From the NCBI GenBank assembly GCA_029006195.1, contig JAQXGH010000048.1, positions 1 to 64,000 on the forward strand: a stretch of DNA of 64,000 nucleotides, read 5' to 3'. Position 1 is the stretch's first letter. Every line of letters starts with the position of its first letter. This DNA comes from Bacillota bacterium. Lineage in GTDB: Bacteria > Bacillota > Clostridia > Peptostreptococcales > Anaerovoracaceae. The notes under the pieces are model-generated. The model saw only the letters and a program-made list of their open reading frames with translations, was not told the DNA's origin and made no database searches. The translations under genes were made by a program, and so were the position numbers. Positions 9,678-20,544 of this stretch are shown piece after piece.

Positions 9678-11420
9678 ATGAGCAAAGTTCTCGCAGGCAG
9701 ATATGAACTGTTTGAAAGAGTCGGAGAGGGCGGAATGTCAGTTGTCTACAAGGCAAAGGACAAATTTCTCAATCGATTCGTTGCGATTAAAATATTAAAA
9801 CCTGAATTCATCAATGATAAGAAATTCATTGAGAGTTTCAAGCGTGAGTCACAGAATGCGGCAAGCATGTCACATCCTAATATTGTTAACATTTACGATG
9901 TAGGAAGAGAGGGAAATATTCATTACATCGTTATGGAACTCATTGAAGGTAGAGCACTCAGTGACTACATAAAAGATCAGGGAGCAATGGCATATCCGAA
10001 GGTTATAGCTTTATCTAAGCAAATAGCTGCGGCGCTGTCATTTGCCCACAAAAATCATATCATTCACAGAGATGTTAAACCGCATAACGTAATGATTACG
10101 CCAAACGGTACAGCTAAAATCACAGACTTCGGTATTGCAAAGGCTGTAAACGCGGCAACAATTACTGACAACACAGATGGCATTGTTGGATCAGTTCATT
10201 ACTTCTCACCTGAACAGGCAAGAGGCGGATACGTTGATGAGAAATCAGACATATACTCACTGGGTATCGTAATGTACGAAATGCTCACAGGTAAGGTTCC
10301 ATTTGATGGGGATAATCCTGTAAGCATCGCACTTCAGCACATAAACGGTGAAATGATACCGCCATCAAAGGTGGTTTCAGGTGTTCCTCCAGCACTGGAA
10401 CACATCATCATGAAATGTACAGACAAGTATCCTGTTAACAGATATGCATCAGCTGACGAGCTTATCGAAGCACTCAATAATCTGGAATTCGTAGGAAGTG
10501 TAGTTGGAAATTCAGTACTTATGGGTAGAGGAGGAGAAGCTTCTAGAACCCCATCAAGACCAGAGAGAGTACAGCGTGGTCCTATTGCTGAAACAGATTA
10601 TGATGACGGCGACGATATGTATGAAGAATACGACGACGATGAACCAGGACGTTTCTCAGGCCTTAAGAAAAAAATTCTTATCGGTGCAGGCGGCGTTGTT
10701 CTTCTCATCCTAGTAATCATGCTTGCAATGTCACTGTTTGGTAAAGAAGAAATAGAAGCCCCTGCATTAACAGGCTTAACATTTGAACAAGCTCAGGAAG
10801 TAGCTGCTGATTACAAAATCAAGGTAAAAGAGGGCGCTGAAGTTGTGAGTGAAGAAGTCGACAAGGGCCTTATCGTTTCACAGGACCCAGAGCCAGGAAC
10901 AATGATCAAAGAAGGTAGTACAATCGAGGTCAATGTAAGTAAGGGCCTTGGAGATGGAAGCGTTCCTGACCTTAAGGGCAAGATGCAGGAAGACTTGGCA
11001 GAATACCTCCAGGCAGCTGGTTTCAAACTGGGCAATGTAACAACAGAAGCTAGCGATAAACCTGAAGGTACAGTATTAAGCCAGGATCCAGAAGCTGGAA
11101 AGTCCGTTGAAAAGGGTACTGCAATCAACGTAGTAGTAAGTGACGGTTCACTTGGTAAGTCAATCGTTCCATACATGATCGGCAAGTCTCTTAATGAAGC
11201 TAAGGCTGCACTTTCAGCCGCAGGACTCAAGTGCGGAGATGTGTCATCAGACTACAGTACATCTGCTGAAGGAACTGTAATCTGGCAGGAATACTCATCA
11301 AATACTCAGCTCAAGAAGGGCACATCAGTAAAAATCAGAATAAGCAAGGGTCCAAGCCCAACTTCACCAACGCAGCCGCCAACGCAGCCGCCAACAACAC
11401 CTTCGGAAGAAACTGAGTAA
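9678..11420 (+). CDS. PASTA-domain serine/threonine protein kinase (PrkC/Stk1-like)
   Basis: GEGGMSVVYKA, IIHRDVKPHNVMI, DFGIAK; TM segment followed by three PASTA repeats. Confidence 0.96.
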   Translation: MSKVLAGRYELFERVGEGGMSVVYKAKDKFLNRFVAIKILKPEFINDKKFIESFKRESQNAASMSHPNIVNIYDVGREGNIHYIVMELIEGRALSDYIKDQGAMAYPKVIALSKQIAAALSFAHKNHIIHRDVKPHNVMITPNGTAKITDFGIAKAVNAATITDNTDGIVGSVHYFSPEQARGGYVDEKSDIYSLGIVMYEMLTGKVPFDGDNPVSIALQHINGEMIPPSKVVSGVPPALEHIIMKCTDKYPVNRYASADELIEALNNLEFVGSVVGNSVLMGRGGEASRTPSRPERVQRGPIAETDYDDGDDMYEEYDDDEPGRFSGLKKKILIGAGGVVLLILVIMLAMSLFGKEEIEAPALTGLTFEQAQEVAADYKIKVKEGAEVVSEEVDKGLIVSQDPEPGTMIKEGSTIEVNVSKGLGDGSVPDLKGKMQEDLAEYLQAAGFKLGNVTTEASDKPEGTVLSQDPEAGKSVEKGTAINVVVSDGSLGKSIVPYMIGKSLNEAKAALSAAGLKCGDVSSDYSTSAEGTVIWQEYSSNTQLKKGTSVKIRISKGPSPTSPTQPPTQPPTTPSEETE

Positions 11421-11440
11421 AGAAAGGCATTGGATCGACA

Positions 11441-12334
11441 TTGAAGGGTACAATAATTAAAGGAATCGCCGGATTTTATTTTGTGAAATCCGGCGACTAC
11501 GTCTATAGATGTAAGGCCAGAGGCATATTCAAACAAAGAAATATTAAGCCTGCAGTAGGGGACATAGTGGAGATTGAAATCATTGAAGGCAATGATGACA
11601 GCCTTATCACGGAGATATATCCCAGAAAGAACAGCTTCATAAGACCGTTTGTCGCTAACGTAGACTGTTTCGCGATAGTAACGGCTGTAACGAAGCCTGC
11701 GCCGATATTGCAGACTTTGGATAAGTTCCTGGTCATGGCAGAAAAAGCAGATACAGAGATCATACTCTGTATAAATAAATGTGACCTTGCTGACGAAAAC
11801 GGCAAGTCTGGGCAGAGAAAAGCAGCTGAGTCTTTGAGGCTTTTGCGAGAAATATACGAACCGATTTATCCGGTAGTATGCCTTAACGGCGAAACTGGAG
11901 AAGGTACAGAAAGGCTTAAAGAACTCATAAAGGGCAAGAAAACGGCACTGGCAGGGGCGTCCGGTGTTGGTAAATCGACTATTCTGAATAGACTCATACC
12001 AGAGGCCTTTATGGAGACCGGAAGCATTAGCGAGAAGTCACAGAGAGGTAAGCATACGACAAGACATTCGGAACTTTTTGAGATGGATGGAGACAGCAGT
12101 ACGCTTATCTTTGACACACCAGGTTTCACATCATTTGACATTTTAGAGGCAAGTGAAGAGGAATTACAGTTTCTCTATCCAGACATTGCCGAATTTACAG
12201 GAAAGTGCAGATATGATAACTGCAGACATCTTTCGGAACCTGAATGTAAAGTCAAAGAAGCTTTGGAGAAGGGCAAGATCAATAAATACAGATACGAATC
12301 ATATAAACTTCAGATGGAGGAAATCAAAAAATGA
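11441..12334 (+). CDS. rsgA: Ribosome small subunit-dependent GTPase A
   Basis: LAGASGVGKSTILNRL, SQRGKHTTRH, DTPGFTSF, C-terminal Cys/His zinc module. Confidence 0.95.
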   Translation: MKGTIIKGIAGFYFVKSGDYVYRCKARGIFKQRNIKPAVGDIVEIEIIEGNDDSLITEIYPRKNSFIRPFVANVDCFAIVTAVTKPAPILQTLDKFLVMAEKADTEIILCINKCDLADENGKSGQRKAAESLRLLREIYEPIYPVVCLNGETGEGTERLKELIKGKKTALAGASGVGKSTILNRLIPEAFMETGSISEKSQRGKHTTRHSELFEMDGDSSTLIFDTPGFTSFDILEASEEELQFLYPDIAEFTGKCRYDNCRHLSEPECKVKEALEKGKINKYRYESYKLQMEEIKK

Positions 12335-12990
12335 AACAGTTAGCACCGTCAATTTTATCAGCAGATTTTTCAAGACTTGGGGATTCTGTAGCGCAGATCG
12401 AAAAAGGTGGCGCTCATTTGATCCACGTTGACGTAATGGATGGACACTTTGTTCCGAACATCTCGTTTGGTGCAGCTGTTATGAAGAGTCTGGTCGGGAA
12501 GACTTCAATGCCGTTTGACGTTCATCTCATGATCGAAAATCCGGATACATATCTAGAAGATTTTGTTACTCCTCAGACTGAATATATTTCAGTTCACGCA
12601 GAAGCCAGCAAGCATCTTCATAGAACAATTCAGCACATTAAGGCGCAGGGCGTTAAGGCTGGAGTTACACTTAATCCTTCAACTCCGCTTTCAGTTCTGG
12701 ATTATGTATATGAAGACCTGGATCTGGTTATGCTGATGTCAGTAAACCCCGGTTTTGGCGGACAGAAGTTCATACCTCAGACTATAAGAAAGGCTAAAGA
12801 TTTAGTTAAAATCAGAGAAGAAAGAGGCCTTGATTTCAAAATCGAAATAGACGGCGGCGTAAACCTCAAAAATATTAAAGAGTTATCAGAAGCCGGCGTA
12901 GAAATATTCGTTGCAGGTTCTGCTGTATTTGGAGCAGAAGATGTAGTTCAGAGAACAGAAGAATTCGTGAAGCTGTTAGCTGACGAGTAA
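12331..12990 (+). CDS. rpe: Ribulose-phosphate 3-epimerase
   Basis: LAPSILSADFSRLGD, HVDVMDGHFVPNISFG, MSVNPGFGGQKFIP. Confidence 0.97.
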   Translation: MKQLAPSILSADFSRLGDSVAQIEKGGAHLIHVDVMDGHFVPNISFGAAVMKSLVGKTSMPFDVHLMIENPDTYLEDFVTPQTEYISVHAEASKHLHRTIQHIKAQGVKAGVTLNPSTPLSVLDYVYEDLDLVMLMSVNPGFGGQKFIPQTIRKAKDLVKIREERGLDFKIEIDGGVNLKNIKELSEAGVEIFVAGSAVFGAEDVVQRTEEFVKLLADE

Positions 12991-13007
12991 AAATGGGAGG
13001 TTTTTAA

Positions 13008-14033
13008 ATGAGAGTAGTTTTAGACGGAATGGGCGGGGATTACGCACCAAAAGAAACAGTTAAAGGCGCTGTTCTCGCGTCTGCTGAAATTGAAGATGAA
13101 ATCTATATCGTTGGTAACAAAGCAGCAATCGAAAAAGAACTCAATAAAAACGGATACAAGGGTGATCAGATCAAGATCGTTGAAGCAAACGAAGTGATCA
13201 CAATGGAAGACAGCCCAGTAAAGGCTATAAGAAAGAAAAAGGATTCATCACTTGTTGTTGGTCTTAATATGATCAAGAACGGAGAAGGTGATTTGTTTGT
13301 TTCTGCAGGTAATACAGGAGCACTGGTCGTTGGAGCACGCCTTATCCTAGGAAGAATCGATGGTATCGATAGACCGGCTCTGGCAAGTATTTATCCTAAT
13401 ATCACTGGCGGAGAACCTAACCTTCTTGTTGACGCAGGTGCAAGTTCAGAATCAAAGGCTGGAAATATGGTTGAATATGGTCTTATGGGAAGCATATTTG
13501 TAGAAAAGGTTTGGGGAAGAGAAAATCCTAGAGTTGGTCTTGTTAACCTGGGCGTTGAAGAAAGTAAAGGCACAAGCGTAACAAAGGATGCATTCCAGAG
13601 ACTTAAGGCCTCAGACCTCAATTTCGTAGGTAACGTTGAAGCTAGAGAAGTTCCTAAGGGAGCATGCGATGTTATCGTATGTGACGGATTCGTTGGAAAT
13701 GTAATCCTGAAACTTACTGAAGGCGTTGCAATGTCAGTATTTAAGCTGGTTAAACAGACTCTGACAAAGGGAATCAAGAATAAGATCAGCGCACTTCTTA
13801 TTAAGAAGGACCTCACTCAGCTTAAGAACGCTTTCGATTATGAAGAATACGGCGGAGCACCAATTCTGGGCGTATGCGGACCTGTAGTAAAGATGCACGG
13901 ATCATCAACATCAAATGCTGTTAAGAATACTATCATCAAGGGCCTTCCTTATGCTAAGGAAAATGTTGTTGATATCATCAGACATGAAATGTTAAAGGTT
14001 CAGGAACTGATCGAAGAAGATATCGAAGGTTAA
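13008..14033 (+). CDS. plsX: Phosphate acyltransferase PlsX
   Basis: MRVVLDGMGGDYAPKETVKGA, VSAGNTGALV, CDGFVGNV. Confidence 0.96.
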   Translation: MRVVLDGMGGDYAPKETVKGAVLASAEIEDEIYIVGNKAAIEKELNKNGYKGDQIKIVEANEVITMEDSPVKAIRKKKDSSLVVGLNMIKNGEGDLFVSAGNTGALVVGARLILGRIDGIDRPALASIYPNITGGEPNLLVDAGASSESKAGNMVEYGLMGSIFVEKVWGRENPRVGLVNLGVEESKGTSVTKDAFQRLKASDLNFVGNVEAREVPKGACDVIVCDGFVGNVILKLTEGVAMSVFKLVKQTLTKGIKNKISALLIKKDLTQLKNAFDYEEYGGAPILGVCGPVVKMHGSSTSNAVKNTIIKGLPYAKENVVDIIRHEMLKVQELIEEDIEG

Positions 14034-14055
14034 TTTACTTAAGGGAAGATAAAAA

Positions 14056-14739
14056 ATGAGTTCCTTAGAAAATAGATTAAATTATACATTTAAGGACAAA
14101 ACTTTGCTTGAAACAGCACTTACACATAGTTCCTATTCTAAGAGTATTACAGGCGATATGCCATATAATGAAAGACTGGAATTTCTAGGAGATGCCTTCT
14201 TTGATGCAATTATAGGTGAAGCTTTATTTGAAGCATTTCCAAAGGAAGAAGAAGGCTTTCTTTCCAGAATCAGAGCTACCATTGTGTGTGAGACCTCGCT
14301 GGCAAGACATGCGATGGATTTAGAGCTGGGACAGTATATCAGAATAGGCAAAGGCGAAGAAAAAACAGGCGGTAGAGAAAGACCGTCTATTCTTGCCGAC
14401 GCTATGGAAGCCATTATGGGTGCGATTTATCTTGACGGGGGCTTCGAAGAGGTTAAAAAAGTGGTGCTGACACTTTTTGAAGATACCTTAAAGGATGCTC
14501 GTAATGGTAAATATATCATTACAGACTATAAGACCGCACTTCAGGAATGGCTGCAAAGTAAGGGGATAAATCAGATTAAATACGTGCTTACAGGCGAGGA
14601 GGGTCCAGATCATAACAAAACCTTCTTCGTAAGTCTGGAAGTACAGGGTAAAGTTCTCACTGACGGATCAGGTAAGAGCAAAAAACAGGCAGAACAGAAA
14701 GCTGCAGAACTTGCCCTTAGGAGATACGATGTTATTTAA
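14056..14739 (+). CDS. rnc: Ribonuclease III
   Basis: NERLEFLGDAFFDAIIGE signature plus C-terminal dsRBD. Confidence 0.97.
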   Translation: MSSLENRLNYTFKDKTLLETALTHSSYSKSITGDMPYNERLEFLGDAFFDAIIGEALFEAFPKEEEGFLSRIRATIVCETSLARHAMDLELGQYIRIGKGEEKTGGRERPSILADAMEAIMGAIYLDGGFEEVKKVVLTLFEDTLKDARNGKYIITDYKTALQEWLQSKGINQIKYVLTGEEGPDHNKTFFVSLEVQGKVLTDGSGKSKKQAEQKAAELALRRYDVI

Positions 14740-17700
14740 GAAAATTGAAATGCATGGGTTCAAGTCATTTGCTGAACCTGTAACTATAGAATTTAATGAG
14801 GGCATTACAGGTATCGTTGGCCCTAACGGAAGCGGTAAGAGTAATATCAGTGATGCCATTAGATGGGTACTTGGAGAACAGAGCCCTAAGATGCTTCGTG
14901 GCGGCAAGATGGAAGAAGTAATATTTAATGGTACTTCTACAAGAAAGTCAAGAGGTATGGCTGAGGTAACTCTGGTAATTGATAACAGTGATCAGACACT
15001 CCCTATCGATTACAAAGAAGTTGCTATCACAAGAAGAATGTTCAGATCAGGAGAAAGTGAATATCATATCAACGGTAATCAGTGCAGACTCAGGGACATC
15101 AGAGAACTGATAATGGATACTGGTATTGGTGTAGATGGTTACTCTATCATAGGTCAGGGCAAAATTTCTGATATCATCAGTAATAAAACCGAATCAAGAC
15201 GTCTTATCTTTGAAGAAGCTGCAGGTATTGTTGCCTACAAATCAAAGAAAGCTGAAGCTGAGAAAAAGCTGGCATCAACTTCTGCCAACATGGAAAGACT
15301 TCAGGATGTAATCGGAGAAATTGAAAATAGAATCGAAGGTCTGCGTGAAGACAGCGTCAAGGCTACAGAATATCTGGGTCTAAGAGATCGTCATAAGGAA
15401 CTGGAAATCAACATTATTCTCAAAAATGTTGAGAATCTGGAACTCAAAAATGAGTACACAAAAGACGATATAATGGAGCTGGCAAGTAAACTGGAAAATC
15501 TGGCAGACAGAAAAAAAGAAATTGACGATAAGGTAGCTGAAGGAAACAGCAGAAATGAAGCTTTAGAAAAACTTTCTGTTGAAGCAAGAGAAGCTCTTAT
15601 CAAGGCAATTGATGAACTTAATGCAGCTGTTAACAAAAGTGAACTCGATAAAGAGAGAATGGCTGCAATCAAGAAAGATGAACAGAGAATTTCTGAAGAA
15701 ATTCAGGACCTTAACATAAAGCTCGAAAGCGAAAAGGCAAATAAAGAGAATTTCGCAGTTGACAAAGAGCAGATAGACACAGATGCCAAGGCTGCAGAGC
15801 TTGCTCTTTCTGAAAAAGTTGGTGATTATAACAGCTTATCAGACGAAATGGCTCAGCTTGCTGAAGAGGTCGATAAGAATAAAGAAATCATGTTTAAATC
15901 TTCCTCGCTCATAAGCTCAAGTGAAGCTGAAATAGGCAGCTTGAAGCTTTTGCAGGAAACGCTCGAAAGAAGAAAGACATCGCTTCTTGACGATAAGCTC
16001 AAGGGAGAAGACACAAATAGAGAAACTCTCGACGAACTTAATGTAATTAAGCGTGAAAGAAATAATCTGGCAGATGACGTGGCTGAAAGAAAGAGTGAAC
16101 TTGACGAACTGCGCCAGAGAATAAACGAATATACAGCAGAAGAAAAAGAGCTGGTAAAACAGTCAGAAGAACTAAGAATAGGTCTGGGAAGAACATCGGC
16201 AAGAAAGAAGACCATCGAGGAAATGGAAAGCAATTACGAAGGCTATAACTTCGCGGTTAAGCACGTAATGAAATCTGGCCTCGGCGGAATTCACGGGGTA
16301 GTAGCAGACCTTATTGATGTGCCTAAGGGCTATGAAACTGCGATTGAAACTGCACTGGGAGCAGCACTTCAGAATATCGTCTGTGAAGATGACGAAAGCG
16401 CAAAGAGAGCCATTAGATCACTTAAAGAAAACAAAGCCGGCAGAATGACATTCCTGCCGTTAAGCTCGATAAGAGTTGGCAAGAGCAGAACGCCGGATGC
16501 ACCGTCCGAAAAGGGCTTCGTAGGTTTCGGACCTGAATGTGTAACCTTTGACGATAAGTACTCAGAAGTTATCGAATATCTCCTGGGCAGAGTTGTTATC
16601 GTCGATACAATGGATAACGCAGTTAGAATCTCAAAGAAGCTGCGCGGAATGAGAATCGTTACTCTCGAAGGCGAAATCATAAACGCTGGCGGAGCTATTA
16701 CAGGCGGTAAATATAAGAATAAGACAGCGAACATACTGGACAGAAAGGCTGAAATCAACGAATTGGCTGATAAAATCCAGACTATGGAAGCTGAATATAA
16801 TAAGGTTTCAGGAAGACTTGAAACTGTCAGAGCAGAAGGATCAAAGCTTACTGGAGAAATCGGTAAAGGCCAGGATGCACTGCGCCAGGCAGAAAATGAG
16901 CTCATGATTCGTGATAACGAAATCAGAATCGCTGAAGGTGCTCTCCTTGATATCAAGACAAGCGGAGATAAAATCGAGGCCGAGCTTGATAGCATTGCTA
17001 AGGAGCAGGAAAAGTCGAATCAGCTTATCGGATCATTAAGAAATAAAATCGAAACTGCTAGAAAAGAAAGCGCTGAAGCAGAACGAAATGGTGAAGCGAT
17101 ACTTGAGGAATACGAGTCTAAGAAAGCTGTGTTTGACAAGATCGCTGAAGAAATCACTGAAGCCAGAATTGCTGTTACAAGCTGTGAAAACAGACGTGAG
17201 CATGCTGAAGAAATGTTAAAGCGTATCCAGGATGCTGTACTGGAAGTGGAAACAGGCATTGCTGATAGAGAAAACCAGCTGACTTCTATTAAGGCAGAAA
17301 TGGAAGTTCTCACTTCAGGGCACAGTGATGTGGATGAAAAACTTGCTGACAAGGAAGCAGCAAAGGAAAACGCAGAAGTTTATCTCAGCGATATCACAAA
17401 TGAAAAGGCTGCACTCTCGGCAGAATTAAGTGAAATCGTTAAAGAAAAAGAAGAAATAGATAATACAGTAACAACTCTTCAGAATCAGAAATATGAACTG
17501 GATCTGCGCCAGGCAAAGAACGAAACTCAGCTGGAAAACTACAAGGAAAAGCTGTGGGAGGACTTTGAAGTTTCATATATTCAGGCTATGGAATTCAAAT
17601 CAGAAGAATTCAACATGGCTACCGCTGTTAAGGAAAACAGGGTAATTAAGAATAGAATAAAGGAGCTGGGAGAAGTTAATGTAGGCGCGATCAAGGAATA

Positions 17701-18280
17701 CGAAACTGTTAAGGAAAGATACGAATTCCTTTCAGGTGAACGTGCTGATATTCAAAGCGCTATGGATAACCTCACAGGCATTATCGGAGATATGGATAAG
17801 ACTATTAAAGCTAAGTTTAAGGAAAGCTTTGATAACATCGTAATCAACTTCGAAAACCAGTTTAAGAGACTATTTGCTGGAGGTCATGCTGAACTGAGAC
17901 TTTCAGATGCTAATAATCCTCTGGAATCAGATATCGATATCGTAGCTCAGCCTCCTGGCAAAAAGCTGCAGAATATCAACCTGCTTTCAGGTGGCGAAAA
18001 GACTCTGACAGCTATCGCTCTCATGTTCGCTGTACTGGAAGCCAAGCCAACTCCGTTCTGTATTCTGGACGAAGTTGAAGCGGCACTGGACGATGCCAAT
18101 ATCGATAGATTCATAAGCTGTCTCAGACAGTTTAACGGAATACAGTTCGCACTGGTAACTCACCAGAAGTCGACAATGGAACACTCAGATGTTCTTTACG
18201 GTGTAACAATGCCGGAAAAAGGTGTATCAAAAGTACTTTCATTGAGCCTGGAAGATAATCTCGATGAATATAGTGCATAA
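14729..18280 (+). CDS. smc: Chromosome segregation protein SMC
   Basis: Start at ATG 14729 (MLFKKIEMHGFKSFAEPV); Walker A GPNGSGKSNISDAI, coiled coils, hinge, LLSGGEKTLTAIALMFA, DEVEAALDDAN. Confidence 0.97.
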   Translation: MLFKKIEMHGFKSFAEPVTIEFNEGITGIVGPNGSGKSNISDAIRWVLGEQSPKMLRGGKMEEVIFNGTSTRKSRGMAEVTLVIDNSDQTLPIDYKEVAITRRMFRSGESEYHINGNQCRLRDIRELIMDTGIGVDGYSIIGQGKISDIISNKTESRRLIFEEAAGIVAYKSKKAEAEKKLASTSANMERLQDVIGEIENRIEGLREDSVKATEYLGLRDRHKELEINIILKNVENLELKNEYTKDDIMELASKLENLADRKKEIDDKVAEGNSRNEALEKLSVEAREALIKAIDELNAAVNKSELDKERMAAIKKDEQRISEEIQDLNIKLESEKANKENFAVDKEQIDTDAKAAELALSEKVGDYNSLSDEMAQLAEEVDKNKEIMFKSSSLISSSEAEIGSLKLLQETLERRKTSLLDDKLKGEDTNRETLDELNVIKRERNNLADDVAERKSELDELRQRINEYTAEEKELVKQSEELRIGLGRTSARKKTIEEMESNYEGYNFAVKHVMKSGLGGIHGVVADLIDVPKGYETAIETALGAALQNIVCEDDESAKRAIRSLKENKAGRMTFLPLSSIRVGKSRTPDAPSEKGFVGFGPECVTFDDKYSEVIEYLLGRVVIVDTMDNAVRISKKLRGMRIVTLEGEIINAGGAITGGKYKNKTANILDRKAEINELADKIQTMEAEYNKVSGRLETVRAEGSKLTGEIGKGQDALRQAENELMIRDNEIRIAEGALLDIKTSGDKIEAELDSIAKEQEKSNQLIGSLRNKIETARKESAEAERNGEAILEEYESKKAVFDKIAEEITEARIAVTSCENRREHAEEMLKRIQDAVLEVETGIADRENQLTSIKAEMEVLTSGHSDVDEKLADKEAAKENAEVYLSDITNEKAALSAELSEIVKEKEEIDNTVTTLQNQKYELDLRQAKNETQLENYKEKLWEDFEVSYIQAMEFKSEEFNMATAVKENRVIKNRIKELGEVNVGAIKEYETVKERYEFLSGERADIQSAMDNLTGIIGDMDKTIKAKFKESFDNIVINFENQFKRLFAGGHAELRLSDANNPLESDIDIVAQPPGKKLQNINLLSGGEKTLTAIALMFAVLEAKPTPFCILDEVEAALDDANIDRFISCLRQFNGIQFALVTHQKSTMEHSDVLYGVTMPEKGVSKVLSLSLEDNLDEYSA

Positions 18281-18292
18281 CAGGAGAACAAA

Positions 18293-19183
18293 ATGATTGG
18301 AAAAAAGAAAGGCTTTTTCGGAAAGCTGGCAGAAAGAATCACAGATGCTGTACTTTTAAGACCAAGCATCGATGAAGAATTCTTTGAAGAACTTGAAGAA
18401 ATCCTCATTACTTCAGATATAGGAATGGAAACAACAGTTAAAATCGTTGATAGACTTAGAGATGAAGTACAGGAAAATTACCTTGTTAGCCCGGAGAAAA
18501 TCAAGGATAGACTGGCAATGATTATTGCAGATACTATCAATAAAGGTGAGCAGCAGGAACTCAGCAAAAACAGTCCGCTCATCATCCTTATGATCGGTAT
18601 CAATGGCGGCGGCAAGACTACAACCATAGGCAAGCTGGCTTATAAGCTCAAGAAAGAGGGCCGAACAGTTATGCTGGCTGCAGCTGACACATTCAGAGCG
18701 GCAGCGTCAGAGCAGCTTGGCATTTGGGGCGAACGCGTAGGCGTTAACGTTGTTAGACATGGTGAAGGTGCTGACCCTTCAGCCGTAATCTATGATGCTA
18801 TCCAGTCTGCAAAGGCTAAAAACATGGATGTTCTTATCTGCGATACAGCAGGTAGACTTCAGAACAAAAAGAATCTCATGGATGAACTTAACAAGATGAG
18901 TAAAGTTATCTCAAGAGAATGGCCTGGAGCAACAAGAGAAAATCTTCTCGTACTGGATGCAACTACTGGCAAAAATGCAGTTTCACAGGTTTCAGAATTT
19001 GGTGAAGCTGCTGATATAACAGGTATCGTTCTTACTAAGCTGGATGGAACAGCTAAGGGCGGTATCGTTCTCACTATCGCAGATGAATTCAACATGCCTG
19101 TTAAGTTCATTGGCGTAGGTGAAGGCATTGAAGATTTAATGGAATTTGATCCAGAATTCTTCGCAAAGGGAATTTTTGAATAA
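18293..19183 (+). CDS. ftsY: Signal recognition particle receptor FtsY
   Basis: GINGGGKTTTIGKLAYKLK, DTAGRLQNKKNLM, TKLDGTAKGGIV; short acidic domain. Confidence 0.96.
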   Translation: MIGKKKGFFGKLAERITDAVLLRPSIDEEFFEELEEILITSDIGMETTVKIVDRLRDEVQENYLVSPEKIKDRLAMIIADTINKGEQQELSKNSPLIILMIGINGGGKTTTIGKLAYKLKKEGRTVMLAAADTFRAAASEQLGIWGERVGVNVVRHGEGADPSAVIYDAIQSAKAKNMDVLICDTAGRLQNKKNLMDELNKMSKVISREWPGATRENLLVLDATTGKNAVSQVSEFGEAADITGIVLTKLDGTAKGGIVLTIADEFNMPVKFIGVGEGIEDLMEFDPEFFAKGIFE

Positions 19184-19201
19184 AAAGAAAAGGAAGTAAA
19201 A

Positions 19202-20530
19202 ATGAGTAAACCACTAGTAGCCGTAGTCGGCAGACCTAACGTTGGTAAATCAACATTTTTCAACAAGGTCGTTGGACAGAGAGTATCTATCGTAGAAGAT
19301 ACTCCAGGCGTAACAAGAGACAGAATATATGCAGAAGCTGAATGGTGTGGCGTTCATTTTGCACTGATCGATACAGGCGGTATTGAACCTGACACTAAGG
19401 ACGTAATCCTTTCACAGATGCGTGAACAGGCTCAGATGGCAATGGATATGGCAGATGTTATCCTGTTCATGGTAGATGGTAAGGAAGGCCTTACAGCTGC
19501 TGACCGTGAAGTAGGTGAAATGCTTTATAGAACAGGCAAGAAGGTAGTTCTGGCTGTAAACAAAGTAGATAAGCCTAACTTACCGGATGATTTCTACGAT
19601 TTTTATGAACTTGGACTTGGTGAACCTATCGCGATTTCATCAGTAAATATGCTGAACCTTGGAGACCTTCTCGATGCTATCATCGAAAGCTTCCCTGAAG
19701 GTGCAGGAACTGAAGAAGAAGATACGATTAAAATCGCTCTCATCGGTAAGCCAAACACAGGTAAATCATCACTTATCAACAGACTCCTTGGCGAAAACAG
19801 AGTAATCGTTTCTCCTATTGCAGGAACAACAAGAGATTCGATCGATACCCCGTTTGAACATAATGGAGACAAATACATCCTCATCGATACAGCAGGTATC
19901 AGAAGAAAGAGTAAGGTAAACGAAAACATCGAAAGATATAGCGTTCTCAGAGCTATAGCTTCAATCGAAAGATGCGACGTATGCCTTCTCATGATCGATG
20001 CTACAGAAGGTATCACAGAACAGGACAAGAAGATTGCCGGTATGGCTCACGAGGCTGGCAAGGGAATCGTAGTTGTTGTAAACAAGTGGGACCTTGTAGA
20101 AAAAGAAACAAATACAATGAACCAGTTCAAGAAGGAAATTGCCAGAGAACTGGGATTCATGTCATATGCACCATCAGTATTCATTTCAGCGCTGACAGGA
20201 CAGAGAGCTATTCAGGTTGTAGAAATGGCTAAGTACGTTTCAGAAAACAGAGCGATGAGAGTTCCAACTGGTCAGCTGAATACACTGATTACAGATGCGA
20301 CAATGATGAAGCAGCCACCATCAGATAAGGGTAAGAGACTGAAGATTTACTACGTATCACAGGTTGGCGTAAATCCTCCACTCTTCTCGTTCAAAATCAA
20401 CTCAAGACCTCTGATGCACTTCTCATACTCAAGATATCTTGAAAACAAAATCAGAGAAGCATACGGCTTTGTTGGAACATCAATCAAGTTCGTCTTCAGA
20501 GAAAAGGGAGAAAAGGACGACGAAATCTAA
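19202..20530 (+). CDS. der: Ribosome biogenesis GTPase Der (EngA)
   Basis: Two tandem G domains: [12 protein letters not shown] and [12 protein letters not shown]. Confidence 0.97.
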   Translation: MSKPLVAVVGRPNVGKSTFFNKVVGQRVSIVEDTPGVTRDRIYAEAEWCGVHFALIDTGGIEPDTKDVILSQMREQAQMAMDMADVILFMVDGKEGLTAADREVGEMLYRTGKKVVLAVNKVDKPNLPDDFYDFYELGLGEPIAISSVNMLNLGDLLDAIIESFPEGAGTEEEDTIKIALIGKPNTGKSSLINRLLGENRVIVSPIAGTTRDSIDTPFEHNGDKYILIDTAGIRRKSKVNENIERYSVLRAIASIERCDVCLLMIDATEGITEQDKKIAGMAHEAGKGIVVVVNKWDLVEKETNTMNQFKKEIARELGFMSYAPSVFISALTGQRAIQVVEMAKYVSENRAMRVPTGQLNTLITDATMMKQPPSDKGKRLKIYYVSQVGVNPPLFSFKINSRPLMHFSYSRYLENKIREAYGFVGTSIKFVFREKGEKDDEI

Positions 20531-20544
20531 GGGAGGCAGTAAAT

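Noticed and set aside
11370-11400. Short repeat CCAACGCAGCCG x2 in the PASTA kinase gene
   Set aside because: Encodes a Pro/Thr-rich C-terminal tail (PTQPPTQPPTTP), common in such kinases.
16369-16995. 208-aa minus-strand ORF within smc, and similar Ser/Leu-rich antisense ORFs at 15391-16233 and 17020-17352
   Set aside because: Low-complexity Ser/Leu-rich translations are the expected antisense shadow of Lys/Glu-rich coiled-coil codons; smc itself is unambiguous.
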